The notes beneath the pieces were generated by a model, which made no database searches, was not told the DNA's origin, and saw nothing but the letters and a program-made list of their open reading frames with translations. Shown in pieces: positions 12,501 to 23,335 of a stretch of 64,000 nt of DNA. The DNA is from Halicephalobus mephisto (lineage: Eukaryota; Nematoda; Chromadorea; Rhabditida; Panagrolaimidae), in assembly GCA_009193035.1 (NCBI GenBank), contig SWDT01000005.1, positions 248,001 to 312,000 of the forward strand, given 5' to 3'. The first letter of the stretch is position 1. Every line of letters starts with the position of its first letter. Position numbers and translations under genes: made by a program.

Positions 12501-15155
12501 GACTTTTTTGATATATAAATTTCTTTCTTTTTTCAGTTTACTTTCCGTGAAGTTTTGTCTGACTTCATTTCTAATTGTACAATGTCACAGATGAATATCA
12601 CTCATCATGGATGTTCTGATGATATTGTTTATCGTTGGTCTGATGATCCAGAAAACCACGATCACCGAGTATTACCTACGTTATTCGGGTACTTAATTGC
12701 AAATGTAAGTTATTTCATTATTACTGTAGAAATGCTGGAATTTTAAACAAAATAACCAAATATTTTTTGTAATTTTTGAATTGCCGCGCAGGAGCGAGTC
12801 AGAGTAGAAAAATAGGGAATCTGGCTGATCAAAATTGACTCGCTCTTGTGGTCCACGACTTTGAAAGGAGAAAACTGGTAAATCTGGCAATTCACTCTAT
12901 TTTCTCCACAGCAATCCTAAAATTTCGTTTCGGGACGATTTTATAAAAATTATTATTTTTAATTTTTATGAAAGTAACTTTTTGTAATTTTTAGTACTTC
13001 ATAATCGCTGTTTGCGTTTCTTTGGCGGTTCCAGCAAGTATATTCGTCCCAACTTTCGTCATCGGAGCATGTGGAGGAAGAATAATCGGAGAAACCATGT
13101 TTCTTCTTTTCCCAGAAGGCATCAGAGGATTGGCAGGAACCCAAATTTACCCAGGACTATATGCCGTAGTTGGAGCAGCAGCGTTCACAGGGGCCGTTAC
13201 TCATTCTTTCAGCATTGCGGTGATCGTATGTGAAGCAACACGACAATTAAGCGGACTTTTGCCCGTTTTGGTGGCTTTAATGGCCGCAAACGCCGTTAGC
13301 AGTTTGATTTCTCCATCGATATATGAAAGTATGATTAGATTAAAGAATTATCCTCATTTATCGGATCTGCCTCCAAGCAGGATCTCCGTTCACAAGATCA
13401 AAGTGGAGAAAATAATGGTCAAGGATTTTGTTTTTATCGCGAAAAACACGACCTACAAAGAGCTCCGAGATTTACTAATCGCGACTCCGCATGTTAGAAG
13501 TTATCCTTTGGTCAATGATAAAGGTGAGAAAAAATTTTTGATATATGAATTGAAAAATTTTCAGTATATTTGAATTAATAATTTCTTAATATATGAATTG
13601 GAAAATTTCCGATATATGAATTGAAAAATTTTCAGTATATTTAAATTAATAATTTTTGATATATGAATTGAAAAATCTTTAGTATATTTGAATTAATAAT
13701 TTTTTAATATTTGAATTGAAAAATTTCCGATATATGAATTAACGGTTCTTCGATGTATCATTTGGTGATTTTTCGATATATCAATCACCAAATTCTCGAT
13801 ATATCAATTAGTAATTTCCTAATTTATCAATTAATAATTTCTTAATATATGAATTGAAAAATTTCTGATATATAAATTAATGATTTTTTCAGTGAATAGA
13901 ATTCTCTTGGGATCTGTAGGCAGGAAATATTTATACTTTTTGCTTACTCGTCATCTCGGACCAGATCCATCGTTGTTGGCTAAGAGAAATTCTATGGCTT
14001 CAGAAATCCACGTAACTACGAGAAGAAGCTCAGCAGCGAATCTGAACAGCGTCAGATTCAACAACAGAAATATTCAAGGAAATACGCTTCTTTCGACCAG
14101 TCCGCTTCACGAAGATTTGAATGAAAGTGGGTTTTTTCAATTTTTAATATTTTCTAATTTTTAATATTTTTTAATTTTAATATTTTTCAATTTTTAATTT
14201 TTAATATTTTAAAATTTTTAACATTTTAATATTTTCCAATTTTTAATATTTTTTAATTATTAAAATTACATAAAAAATTTTAAAATTTTATGGAATTTTT
14301 TCAAAACTAAGATGTCGAATTTCGAAAATTTTGGGATTTTCTAAAAATTCCAAATATTTCTTTCGAAATTATTTTTAACAAAATTCAGTTTTGCCTTCTA
14401 CAGTAATATGACTAGAATTCTGTAAAAAATCCTAAAATCTTTCAGAATTTAATGAAAATTCTAAAAACATGTTTGAATTTGAAATTTGGAAAGTTCTTGA
14501 CTATTAATAAAATTTGTTTTTTTTGTAATAATAAAAATTTTTAGAAACGAGTCCCTTGGCGCCGTTGTTGAGAAGACAAACCCTTCCGGAGATTGTTGTG
14601 AGTTTATGATTTTTCACTTTTATAAGGAATAATTAGGGATTTTAGAATTTGAGCCTCGTGGACCGTCAGACTCAGATGCAGAAACCGATCGAACTGGACG
14701 ACGTAGCTATCGACCCAGCTCCGTTCCAATTGGTCCTGGGAACGTCGCTCTACAAAGTCCACACTCTTTTTTCACTGCTGAGCTTAAATCACGCTTACGT
14801 CACTCATAAGGGGAAATTGGTCGGTGTTGTTGGACTCAAGGAGGTTGGATTTAAATAATGATCAAGTTTAAAGAAGTATTTTCAGATAAGAAATGTTCTC
14901 AGTGATATCCAGACTAGTAAATCTAATAAGTTTGAAATCCCTGATCTTGCTGAAATAAGATTGAAACTCGATAGTCAACGTCAGGAACTCGAGAAATTGG
15001 AGGATTCAGAAAGCAGTCACGAGGACGACGTGGTTCTTCCGGCCGTGACCCTGAGTGAATCTCATCTAGATGAAAAAAACAAAATTGAATTCAAAATTGA
15101 AGATGAAAATGATGATGTTTTTGAAGTCAATCCAAATGAAAAACCTGACCAGTAG
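9543..15155 (+). CDS. CLC-family chloride channel/transporter
   Basis: Ten phase-consistent exons: 9543-9726, 9771-9890, 11372-12017, 12063-12252, 12537-12704, 12995-13523, 13893-14126, 14545-14597, 14646-14843, 14886-15155, giving 863 aa. Hallmarks are GSGIPEMK (near 145), GKEGPFVH with the gating glutamate (near 189), and the pore motif FVPTFVIGACGGR in exon 6. Two CBS regions follow: one starting near ILLGSVGRK, the other ending in YVTHKGKLVGVVGLKE. Known role: voltage-gated Cl- conductance or Cl-/H+ exchange across plasma or endosomal membranes; it looks closest to the ClC-1/ClC-2 group. The Lys/Asn-rich N-terminus is unusual and less certain. The C-terminus is ambiguous: skipping a 22-nt GT...AG segment (15152-15173) would extend the frame to 15258. 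Poly(A) signal at 15271. Confidence 0.94.
9891..11371. repeat. Repeat-filled long intron of the CLC gene
   Basis: The 1.5-kb intron holds three units of the GGCAAATCTGG family (9958-10310). It then has three units of about 135 bp carrying TTGTCTCGAAGGGAA and CCAAAGTAACCTAAAATTTC (10680-11150). A closing block with AAAACCTTCTGTCTA and TTTTCATATATGAAA (11190-11255) recurs at 33060-33150 and, diverged, near 44440-44500. No exon was found. Confidence 0.6.
12262..12533. repeat. Intronic minisatellite, unit about 17 bp
   Basis: About 15 imperfect copies of TTTTTCGATATATGAAC fill the CLC intron between exons 4 and 5. A related array (13530-13890, with GATATATGAATTG units) fills the intron after exon 6. 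Confidence 0.8.
12705..12994. other. CLC intron with one dispersed-repeat copy
   Basis: Positions 12775-12900 carry one copy of the GGCAAATCTGG/CTCGCTC family. The rest is A/T-rich with no coding signal. Confidence 0.5.
14127..14544. other. A/T-rich CLC intron
   Basis: The intron begins with simple TTTTTAATATTTT repeats and continues with degenerate CTAGAATTCTG-like sequence. No coding signal or structured element was seen. Confidence 0.5.
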
Positions 15156-15270
15156 TTTTTTATTTTTTAACAGTCGAAATTTAATAAATTTGGAATTATC
15201 CATACCAATGGGGGGAGTGATCGATGTAGCCCCAGACTCCGTTATAATACGGTCCTGAAACGAATTTTTA

Positions 15271-15276
15271 AATAAA
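15271..15276 (+). terminator. Poly(A) signal of the CLC gene
   Basis: An AATAAA hexamer lies shortly after either of the two possible CLC stop codons. Confidence 0.6.
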
Positions 15277-15414
15277 GTAATTTTTTTAAAGTAATTTCCT
15301 TGGGATTTTTTAAATTCTTATGAAAAATGAAAGAATTTTAATAACAAAATGATAAATTTGAGAGTTTTTTACTAAAATCAACTAGGTATTTTCCGGTAAA
15401 AATTTAATTTTGTA

Positions 15415-15816
15415 AACGGCGGATGATTTTATCTTCTGTCGCGCTGGCCAGGAGGAGATGATGTCTATTCTTACAAAAACCACAAATTAGAAATTACGAA
15501 ACTTGAGCTGATAATAATAGGAACTTAACAAGAACTCCAACCTAAAAACAAGTGTTCTTTCCGCATGTCTTTTCGTTGTGGGACCTTCGTTGGTCAGATC
15601 TTCCTTTTTTGCGTGGGCGCGAGACACGCGTTTCGGTTTCTTCTCGCTCTTCATGGCTGTGCGGCGGTTGCTCCCCAGCGACATTTGCTCCCTCTATTTC
15701 GTAATATATAATTTTTTATATCAATTTTCTCATATTCAAATTAACTTAATACCTCAGTTAAGTAAAAGAACATTAATTTAAAAAGAATTTCGAAATAAGT
15801 GAGAGTAAAAAAGGAG
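15415..15816. repeat. Duplicated 400-bp segment, copy 1
   Basis: This segment is nearly identical to 17610-18011, in the same orientation 2.2 kb away. It is richer in G/C than its surroundings. On the minus strand it contains a 65-codon frame starting MSLGSNRRTA (15487-15684), basic in its first half (KSEKKPKRVSRAHAKK). No family is recognised. It could be a small gene duplicated in tandem, a structured RNA gene, or a short mobile element. Confidence 0.7.
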
Positions 15817-15904
15817 GGAACAAGTGCCGTGCATTCGCTCTTCGTTAATATTCTATTTTTCACTTTCGACTTTGTCGATAATTTTATTAATATTAAATAA
15901 TTAC

Positions 15905-16508
15905 CGAATCTATGTTGTTGTTTGAGTTCAAAGTTGTCTGGCAAAGGCTCCCCGTGTCTCCCTCTGAACAGGGAGAACTCCTCGAAGAACCCTGGGAATC
16001 TGCCCCTGTTCGGATGGAAGACGTATTCCGGATAGTAATTACGGTAAGACGAAAACGTATATTTCGGCGGAAGACCAGAATTGTAAAATTTATCTTTATA
16101 AAATCCGAAAGAATCAAATCCGCCATTCGAGGGTCCTATCCCGAAAGGACCGTAACCGTAATTATTTGTAAATCCATTAGGACTGAAAATAAACATTTTA
16201 TTAAACTTAAAAAATATTGAAATTTAAAAAAATTTAAATAAAAAATTCTCAAAAATGTTTAATTTAAAAAAATAAAATTTTTTTTCAAAAATATTTAAAT
16301 TTTAAAAAATAAAAAATTTTTAAAAAATGTTTAACTTTTAAAAAATAAAATTTTTTTTTCAAAAATGTTTAAATTTTAAAAATTTGAAAATTTTAGAATT
16401 AAATTTAAAAAAAATATTTTCTTACAAATATTCTGGAAATCTCGGAGCTGCTGTGGATTCGGAAAATAATATTCCAAATATTAGAAAGAGACCAGTTAGT
16501 TCATTCAT
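15905..16508 (-). CDS. Small secreted Gly/Phe/Tyr/Pro-rich protein
   Basis: Exon 1 (16508-16426) encodes a clear signal peptide beginning MNELTGLFLIFGILF with probable cleavage after STA. Exon 2 (16182-15905) joins in phase. The mature part is rich in G, F, Y, N and P (for example NNYGYGPFGIGPSNGGF) with several Arg. The 3' end is uncertain: the frame can run on past 15905 to 15741, or a roughly 35-nt intron would add VESEK and a stop. A minus-strand AATAAA lies at 15883-15888. Composition suggests a structural extracellular (cuticle, eggshell or matrix) protein or a peptide precursor, but no family is recognised. The model rests on the signal peptide, good splice sites and phase agreement. 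Confidence 0.6.
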
Positions 16509-16589
16509 TTTTTGCAACAAAAGAAGATCGATTTCTGAACCTGTTTATTATTTTTCGAATTGCACAATTTTATCATAGTAATCGGTCAT

Positions 16590-17060
16590 CATTGGGACTA
16601 TGAATTCTGATTCCCACAAACCGGAATTCTGGGGAACTTTTCAGAATTGTCCAGAATCCACTAGAAGATTCTGGAACTTTTTAGAATCTTCCAGAATTCA
16701 ATAGAACATTTTGGAATTTTTGAAGATCTTCTAGAATGCAACAGGAGATTCTAAAGCTTTTCAGAATCCTCCAGAATTCAACAAGAAATCCTAAAATTTC
16801 CCAGAATCTAACAAGAGATTCTAGAACTTTTTAGAATCCTCCAGAATTCAATAGAAGATTTTGGAATTTTTGAAGATCTTCTAGAACGCAACAGGAGATT
16901 CTAAAGCTTTTCAGAATCCTCCAGAATTCAACAAGAAATCCTAAAACTTTCCAGAATCTAACAATCAATTCTAAAACTTTCCAGAAAAAGATTCTGAGAT
17001 TTATGAGGACTTGGGAGAAGCTTCTGAAATCTTCTAAGAAATTCTCAACATTCCACTCAG
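16590..17060. repeat. Degenerate tandem array (TTCTAGAACTTTTCAGAATCC family)
   Basis: At least six imperfect units of about 60 bp share CCAGAATTCAACAAGAAATC. They resemble the arrays at 3845-4235 and 47370-47800. No gene was seen here. Confidence 0.65.
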
Positions 17061-17609
17061 GACCATTTTTGAACTTTTTAATTTAAAAAAATTTTTAAAT
17101 TGTATAAAATCGAAAATTTCGAAATTTAAAAAATTCCACTCAGGACCATTTTTAGTTTCTTATTTTTAAAAAAATATGAAATTTGACATTGGTGATTTTT
17201 TTATATTTTGAAATTCAGGGTTTTTTTCGACAAAAATAATTATCCCAAAAATCCCAGCTTAACCCGTTGCTGAATTTCGAACTACTTAATCCCAAGAAAT
17301 TCGTCCTAAAAAAGACGGTTTTTGTTCCAGGACTTTACCGTTAAAAATGATTTTTTCTTTGAGGCAAAAATAATTTTCGCTCGAATCCATTTCTGGATTT
17401 GAGGATTCTTTTCAGATTTTGAAACCGAAAGTTGCTCAGAAGGAAAATTTTTTGTTTCAAGTGACTTTTTTCGATCGACGTTTTCGGAAAAATCTCAATT
17501 TTTTAATAGCGGAATTTTGGATTCTCATTGTTTAAAAATTGTAAATTGGTTTAAAAAATCGACTTTAATCATATTGGATTTTTAGTTTTCGTTCTGTAAA
17601 CAGTAGGGG
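17061..17609. other. Intergenic spacer without recognised features
   Basis: Mixed A/T-rich sequence between the secreted-protein gene and the second copy of the duplicated segment. I see no convincing coding frame or structure. Confidence 0.5.
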
Positions 17610-18011
17610 AACGGCGGATGATTTTATCTTCTGTCGCGCTGGCCAGGAGCAGATGACGTGCTATTTTTACAAAAACCACGAATTAGAAATTACGAAACTT
17701 GAGCTGATAATAATAGGAACTTAACAAGAACTCCAACCTAAAAACAAGTGTTCTCTTACATGTCTTTTCGTTGTGGGACCTTCATTGGTCAGATCTTCCT
17801 TTTTTGCGTGGGCGCGAGACACGCGTTTCGGTTTCTTCTCGCTCTTTGTGGCTGTGCGGCGGTTGCTCCCCAGCGACATTTGCTCCCTCTATTTCGTAAT
17901 ATATAATTTTTTATATCACTTTTCTCATAATTAAATTAACTTAATACCTCACTTAAGTAAGAAAAAATCAATTCAAAAAGAATTTCGAAATAAGTGAGAG
18001 TAAAAAAGGAG
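17610..18011. repeat. Duplicated 400-bp segment, copy 2
   Basis: Second copy of the 15415-15816 segment. The minus-strand frame MSLGSNRRTA is kept for about 40 codons, with one replacement (Met to Thr) and one silent change, then diverges at a one-base indel. At that point this copy has a GTAAGAG donor and an acceptor 56 nt on (TTATTATCAG), so the protein, if real, may be spliced here. Confidence 0.65.
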
Positions 18012-18889
18012 AAAAATGGGGAGGAAATGGAAAATTTCAAAAATTCGTCTTGAATAATTTTTAGAAATTTGGTAGCAAAGTTTTATTTTCTATAATGACT
18101 AAAATTTTCTAGATTTATGTAACAGTTAAATTTTGTTACTTTTGGTCCCAACTGGAAAATTTCGAAAATCTTTATTAAGATGATTTTTTAGAAACTCGAT
18201 GATAAAAATTTGTTTTATATAATTTTAATTTTCTAGATTTGTGTAAAAATTGAATTTTGTTTCTTTTGATGTGAACTGCAAAGTTTCGAAAATTCATGTT
18301 CAATTTTTTTGGAACTTCGTTCCGCAATTTTTTCTATTTTAATTATGACCAGAAAAATCCGAAAAGCTCGTAATCCTGCGCAATTCAGGAAGGTCTTTGT
18401 TCATGTTTATTAGTTAAATAAGTTAATTCTGGCCAGTTTGCGATTCATTGCGTGAATCAAGTCTCCAGGATAAACCAGTTTCGTGTTCCGCAGTCGTATT
18501 CTTTTCCTCACGGGAAGAAACAAGGCTGATTTTCATCTGATTTTGTTTCTCGAATGTTTTTTCTCAAGAAAAGTCCATTATCCAGTTTTTCTGAAAATTA
18601 TTAATTTTTATTTTTTTAAATTTGGAAATTTTTAAGGTCTTTAAAAATTTAATAAACAATTTTAAAATTTTCAAAGTTTAATGAAAACTTTAAAATTAAA
18701 TATTTTTGAAATTTTTAAGTTTTCATTAAACTTTGAAAATTTCAAAAATATTTAATTTTAAAGATTTTTTAAAAATTATTTAAATTGAATATTTTTTAAA
18801 TTTTTTAAAAATGTCTGAAAATCCATTTCGGGACTATTTCGTAATTTACATTTATTTTTGAATTTTATAATAGTGTAATTTTGAAATTG
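18012..18889. other. Intergenic region upstream of the DOMON gene
   Basis: The first 350 bases carry diverged repeats of the pattern GAAAATTTCGAAAATC. A non-repetitive island at about 18370-18560 (GCAATTCAGGAAGG, CCTCACGGGAAG) could be regulatory or an untranslated exon. No coding frame is supported. Confidence 0.35.
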
Positions 18890-19320
18890 TTAGGATAGAA
18901 ACAGAGAAAATATCACTAATCTGTACTCAACAATAAGAGACTAACAGTAGTTATATCCTAGAACCATAAAAGACAACCGAGGATCTGACTCATGCCCTAC
19001 AGTATTCTACAGTCCCTGATATTCAGGTTATCCTTTCGAATGTTCTCTTTAGTTTTTGTCCCTACATTTACATAGCAAGTTTCAACACAATATAATTTAG
19101 TTTTTTCATGTTCTACAGTATTCTACAGTCCTTATTATTCAGGTTATCCCTTCGAATGTTCTCTTTAGTTTTTGTCCTTACATTTACATAGCAAGTTTCA
19201 ACACAATATAACCTAATATTTTCATACTCTATAGTATTCTACAGTCCCTGATATTTAGGCCATTTCCTCAGGTCTTCTTGTTCTAGTATAGTTTCTATCC
19301 TAGCAGAAATTAACATCTTT
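18890..19320. repeat. Tandem/inverted repeat element left of the DOMON gene
   Basis: Positions 18993-19290 hold 2.5 units of about 115 bp (CTACAGTATTCTACAGTCC ... TACATAGCAAGTTTCAAC). The flanks (AAAAGACAACCGAGG, GTATAGTTTCTATCC) match, in reverse orientation, the sequence at about 22685-22860 on the other side of the DOMON gene. Confidence 0.65.
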
Positions 19321-19526
19321 CGCTTAAGATTCTAGGACTTGCTGCAAAATTTTGAAAATTCGTCCTGAGACTAATTTTTAAAAATAATCATTTTTAAGTT
19401 TGAACGAAGATCATAAACCAGAACTTAAATCCTAGAGATTCGTGTCGAGACCGTGGGTCCTGGCTTAGGTTTACGCGGTGGCCAGTTAACACATGGATAA
19501 TAATAAAGAATTTTTTTCAGAAAAAA

Positions 19527-22142
19527 ATGTTGAAATTTTTTTTATTATTTTTCCTTTTTCCAACAGAAATATGGTGTCATATTGCTTTCGTGTACCCTGC
19601 TGCCAGGTACCCTCCTTTGGACTTCTTGGACACTGCGAGGACTCGGGGTCCTTGTGGGATGCCGAAGTTCCGTAATCCGTTTTTCACGGATTTCGTAATT
19701 GGGATGAATTATAAACTGTCTTGGACCCTTGGACATAGACTTCACAAAGGAGGAATCAGGATAACCCTTCTGGATCCTGAAGACAAGAAAATCAAACAAA
19801 TCATTCCACCCCAGGATGGCCAGTGGCTGTCTGACGATCAGGACCCGTTTTCGACGAACTTGACCTTCTCTGAGCCCTGCAGTGCTTGTGTTCTCCAGAT
19901 CGAACGACAAGCTTTGGAATACGGTAATTCGTATGTTTTCCATTCTTGTGCAGATGTGAATATCCTGGAAGCCGTATCCGACAACGACGACCAGATCTGC
20001 TCCGGAAATGGAATCTACAAAAACGAACAAAACGCGTGTTCCTGCTTCAAGGGCTTCTCTGGACCTGCTTGTCAGTACAGACTCGACTGCCAGGCGGATT
20101 CAGAATGCGGGTCCAACGGGAAGTGCCTCAAGGCGCCCCATCCATCGGGCATCGAGAAGTCGTGTTTCTGCCCCTTCGGACACTTCGGAAGGAACTGCGA
20201 AACAGAATTCAAAAACGAAAATTCAGAAGACATGTGTTTCAATTTCGAAAATCTAGTAGATACTGATCCTCCCAGATTCAGTTCCCACGGATTGTTTGCT
20301 CCAGAATGCTACTCGAAAATGGATCTGAACGGACAAGACTTGATCTACTCCAGAGTCGTGGGGGAAGACGTCGAGATAATCCTCGATTTCAACACCACTG
20401 GTTGGGTGTCCGTCGGATGGAAGCCGATCGGACTAGATCCCACTTGCAGACTGTTTCCTGATTTGGGATTGCCGAAATCCCGGACCTTCAGACAGACCCA
20501 CGTACATGGAGAAAATGGATTCGGTGGGTTTTCTGAATTATATTTTTGGGAAATTTTCTAATATTTTATTGTTGGATCGTGGTTAGGGGTTCCTGATTCA
20601 GATGTAGATGAGAAAATGCACAAAATTAATTTATTAAATCAGAGACAAAATATACAGCAGAATTCGCAGATATTGCGGAATTTAATTTTCCCGTCAGGAC
20701 ACAATTGTAAATCTTTCGTTGGTCCTCGGGATATTTCCCTTCGGGACCAAAGTTACACAACCTTCTGTTCAAACAGACGATTCCCGATCCAGTATTTATA
20801 TAATCTAAGGATTCTGAAATTTTTAAAAATATATTTGAAAATTTTACATTACAAAAAAAAAAGATTGTGAAATTGTCCCAGCACGAATATCAGATATCTC
20901 GAGAACTACAGTAACCTGTGCATTGATTTTATGTAACAGTAGTTTCGTGATTGTTATCGTACAATCAAGGAACTCACCGAAGACAGGCTCCGTCACTCGT
21001 TTTACAAAATTCCAGAATTCTGCGAATATATTTGAAACAAAAAATTTCGAAATTCTCTAAAAATTTTATAAATTTTCCAAAAAATTTCGAAATTCTCTAA
21101 AAAATTTTGCAAATTTTTGTTAAAATTACAACAAAGTTCATTTTTTAATTTTTATATTTATTAAAATGAGGATTTTTTGAGAGTTTTTATAATTAGATTT
21201 TTAAATATTTTTAATTTCGAAAATTTTGAAATCTTGAAAAATCTATTAAAATTTTGATTTTTAGTAGTTTTTATAAAATATTAAAAATTCGTATTTAATA
21301 ATTTTTTTAAAATATTAAAAATTCGTGTTGAGATTAGTTTGTGACGAAATTTATTCCTAATTTTTATAATAGTGTGATTTTTGAAAATTCAAATTTCAGT
21401 GAAATCAGCGTTCCATGCTGCTCTTCATCCGATGGACTGTACGGATGTTGTTTCAGCTTCCGTGGTGGATGGGAGGTCGAAGATCGAAGACATGTACACT
21501 AGGGACCGATCGACTCCGTTGAGGGACACTTACTTCGAAGGTGAGTTTTCTCTGACGGCAGCCTTCGGAATCGAGAGGGACGGAAGGACGATCGTCATGT
21601 TCAGGAGGAACATCCGGGAGATCGAGCCTAGTGATCATCCTCTCGGACCTGGGAAAATCTCCGGGATCTACGCCAAAGCCTTGAACAACGAAGACGAGTT
21701 TGTCTACCATGGTCCCAAAAATCGAGGATCTGCAATTTTCGAATTTGTGAAGAAAGAAGAAATGTCCAAAAACGGCCCTTTGGTCTTCTTCGAAAATGTG
21801 TCCAGTACCCCCACAGAACCCATCCCAGCGAAGGAATCCGATCTTTCTTTCGTCAATCCCGAAACCGTGGAGCTTTCCAACGACTTCCGAGCCATGGATC
21901 CCCCGGGAAATCAGATGGAAATCCCGTCCCAAAATGCGCTTCCCACAGAATCCCCGAGTTCTCCTTCGACCAGTTGGAAAGAGATCGAGTTCTCGACCCT
22001 GCCCCCGAGTTCCCTTCCCCCAAACCCCATCCCCGGGGAAAACCCCAATGAACTCACCGCTTCTGCCTCCGAAAACAGCTCCAATCATCCGCAATATTCT
22101 ATTTTTTTCATTTTATTCGTAATTTTTGTTTTTGTTTGTTAA
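19527..22142 (+). CDS. Secreted EGF-DOMON protein with LPMO/BIM1-like N-terminal module
   Basis: Two exons (19527-20523, 21400-22142) join in phase to give 579 aa. A signal peptide (MLKFFLLFFLFPTEIWC) precedes His18; if cleaved there, the mature protein begins HIAFVYPAARYPP followed by RTRGPCG. With a second conserved-looking His in SWTLGH (His70), this recalls the copper-binding histidine brace of LPMO-like/BIM1-like proteins (inference). Then come two EGF modules (about 160-245) and a DOMON domain (about 270-450, with HPMDCTDVV and a YTRDRSTPL segment), a heme- or sugar-binding beta-sandwich in other proteins. A Ser/Pro-rich tail ends in a hydrophobic stretch, which suggests a GPI anchor. 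An acceptor (TTTTTTTCAG) lies 6 nt before the ATG. Poly(A) signal at 22157. Confidence 0.8.
20524..21399. other. Long intron of the EGF-DOMON gene
   Basis: A/T-rich DNA with diverged GAATTCTGCGAATA and AAAATTTCGAAATTC repeats. A short plus-strand frame at 20616-20870 (SGHNCKSFVGPRD) is open but lacks splice signals that would fit the neighbouring phases. Confidence 0.5.
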
Positions 22143-22156
22143 AATTTTTATTTCCG

Positions 22157-22162
22157 AATAAA
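22157..22162 (+). terminator. Poly(A) signal of the EGF-DOMON gene
   Basis: An AATAAA hexamer lies 15 bases after the stop codon. Confidence 0.7.
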
Positions 22163-23335
22163 TAATACATAACTTACTGTATTTCGTAAACGGATAAAGT
22201 AGTTTGATTTTTGAAAACTTTTTTGATTACGGTATTCGGAACCTGTTAGGTCCTTTTTGAACTTTTCAAAGTTATTTAAATTTTACAATTTTTGGTCTCA
22301 ATTGGAAAGTTGTAGAAATTACTGTAGGAAAGTTTTAATTTTATAATAATATAATTTTGAAATTTTCCAGAAGTATATCATGTCGAGGACACTGGACCGA
22401 TCGAGTTGCTCACAGTTCTTGTTCCGAACGTTTATGTTCCAATTTTAGAATTAGAACATCAATAAAAGTACTTGTAATACAGTAATAAAACTAATAAATT
22501 CTAAATCTAAAATCAAAATCGAAATTCATTAGAATCCAAAATTCTGAAGACAAATTTTGGATTTTAAGAATATTTGAAATTTTATATAAAAATTTTATTA
22601 AAAAGTGGAAAAATACCTAAAATGATTTTTAAAACATGCAACAGATGTAAAATTATTTAAATTTTAAACTAATTTTTCGTTTTAGGATTTTTTGGGACAG
22701 AAACTATACTAAAAAGAGAAAATCTGAAGCGATAGTCTGAATATGGAGTAAAGTGGAATACTGTAAAGCATGAACGAGATTCTTTGTTGTCTTATGTAGG
22801 GAATATGTAATAATCGTTATCTGCGTTTTATTGTTCTAGTAAAAATTACCGTAATATTTCTGTTTTCTACCTATACAGTACCCAATGTTCCTCATTATGT
22901 ATCAACTTTATTTTTTAAATTATTGTTATGTAAAAAATATAAATTTACCCTTTTTATTTTTCAAAACATGTATATATCAATTTTATTCATTTTTACGATA
23001 ATTTTTAATCGTGCATATATTGATTTTTATTTTCAACTGTATCATTATTGTAATATATGCAGATATCGAGGCAAATTCGCATAAAATAAACCTTTCCGAT
23101 CGAGTATTAAAAACATAATCCATATTTTAAATCTTGTTTCCTATGTTCAATGAACCACAAAAATTAGAATTACAGTAATTGTATTAGTTATTTGTTGTTT
23201 TGATTACGGTTCGATAAAGTGCCTATACTCCGTTTCCAGATTACACCGTTTATGATTCCGAATCACATTCCATTAAATATCTGAAAATTACGCGTTTTAA
23301 AACAATATGCAAGTGAAACTTTGAGGCTTAATCCG
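22163..23335. other. Convergent intergenic region between the DOMON gene and hgap-2
   Basis: No gene was seen. Positions 22685-22860 contain the inverted partner of the repeat at 18890-19320 (AAACTATACTAAAAAGAG, CTTTGTTGTCTTATGTAGG). The remainder is A/T-rich and probably holds both 3' ends; no clear minus-strand AATAAA near the hgap-2 stop could be picked out. Confidence 0.5.

Noticed and set aside
15741..15904. Continuation of the secreted-protein frame past 15905
   Set aside because: Composition changes from G/F/Y/P-rich to K/L/F-rich at a good donor, and a poly(A) signal lies at 15883; kept only as an alternative.
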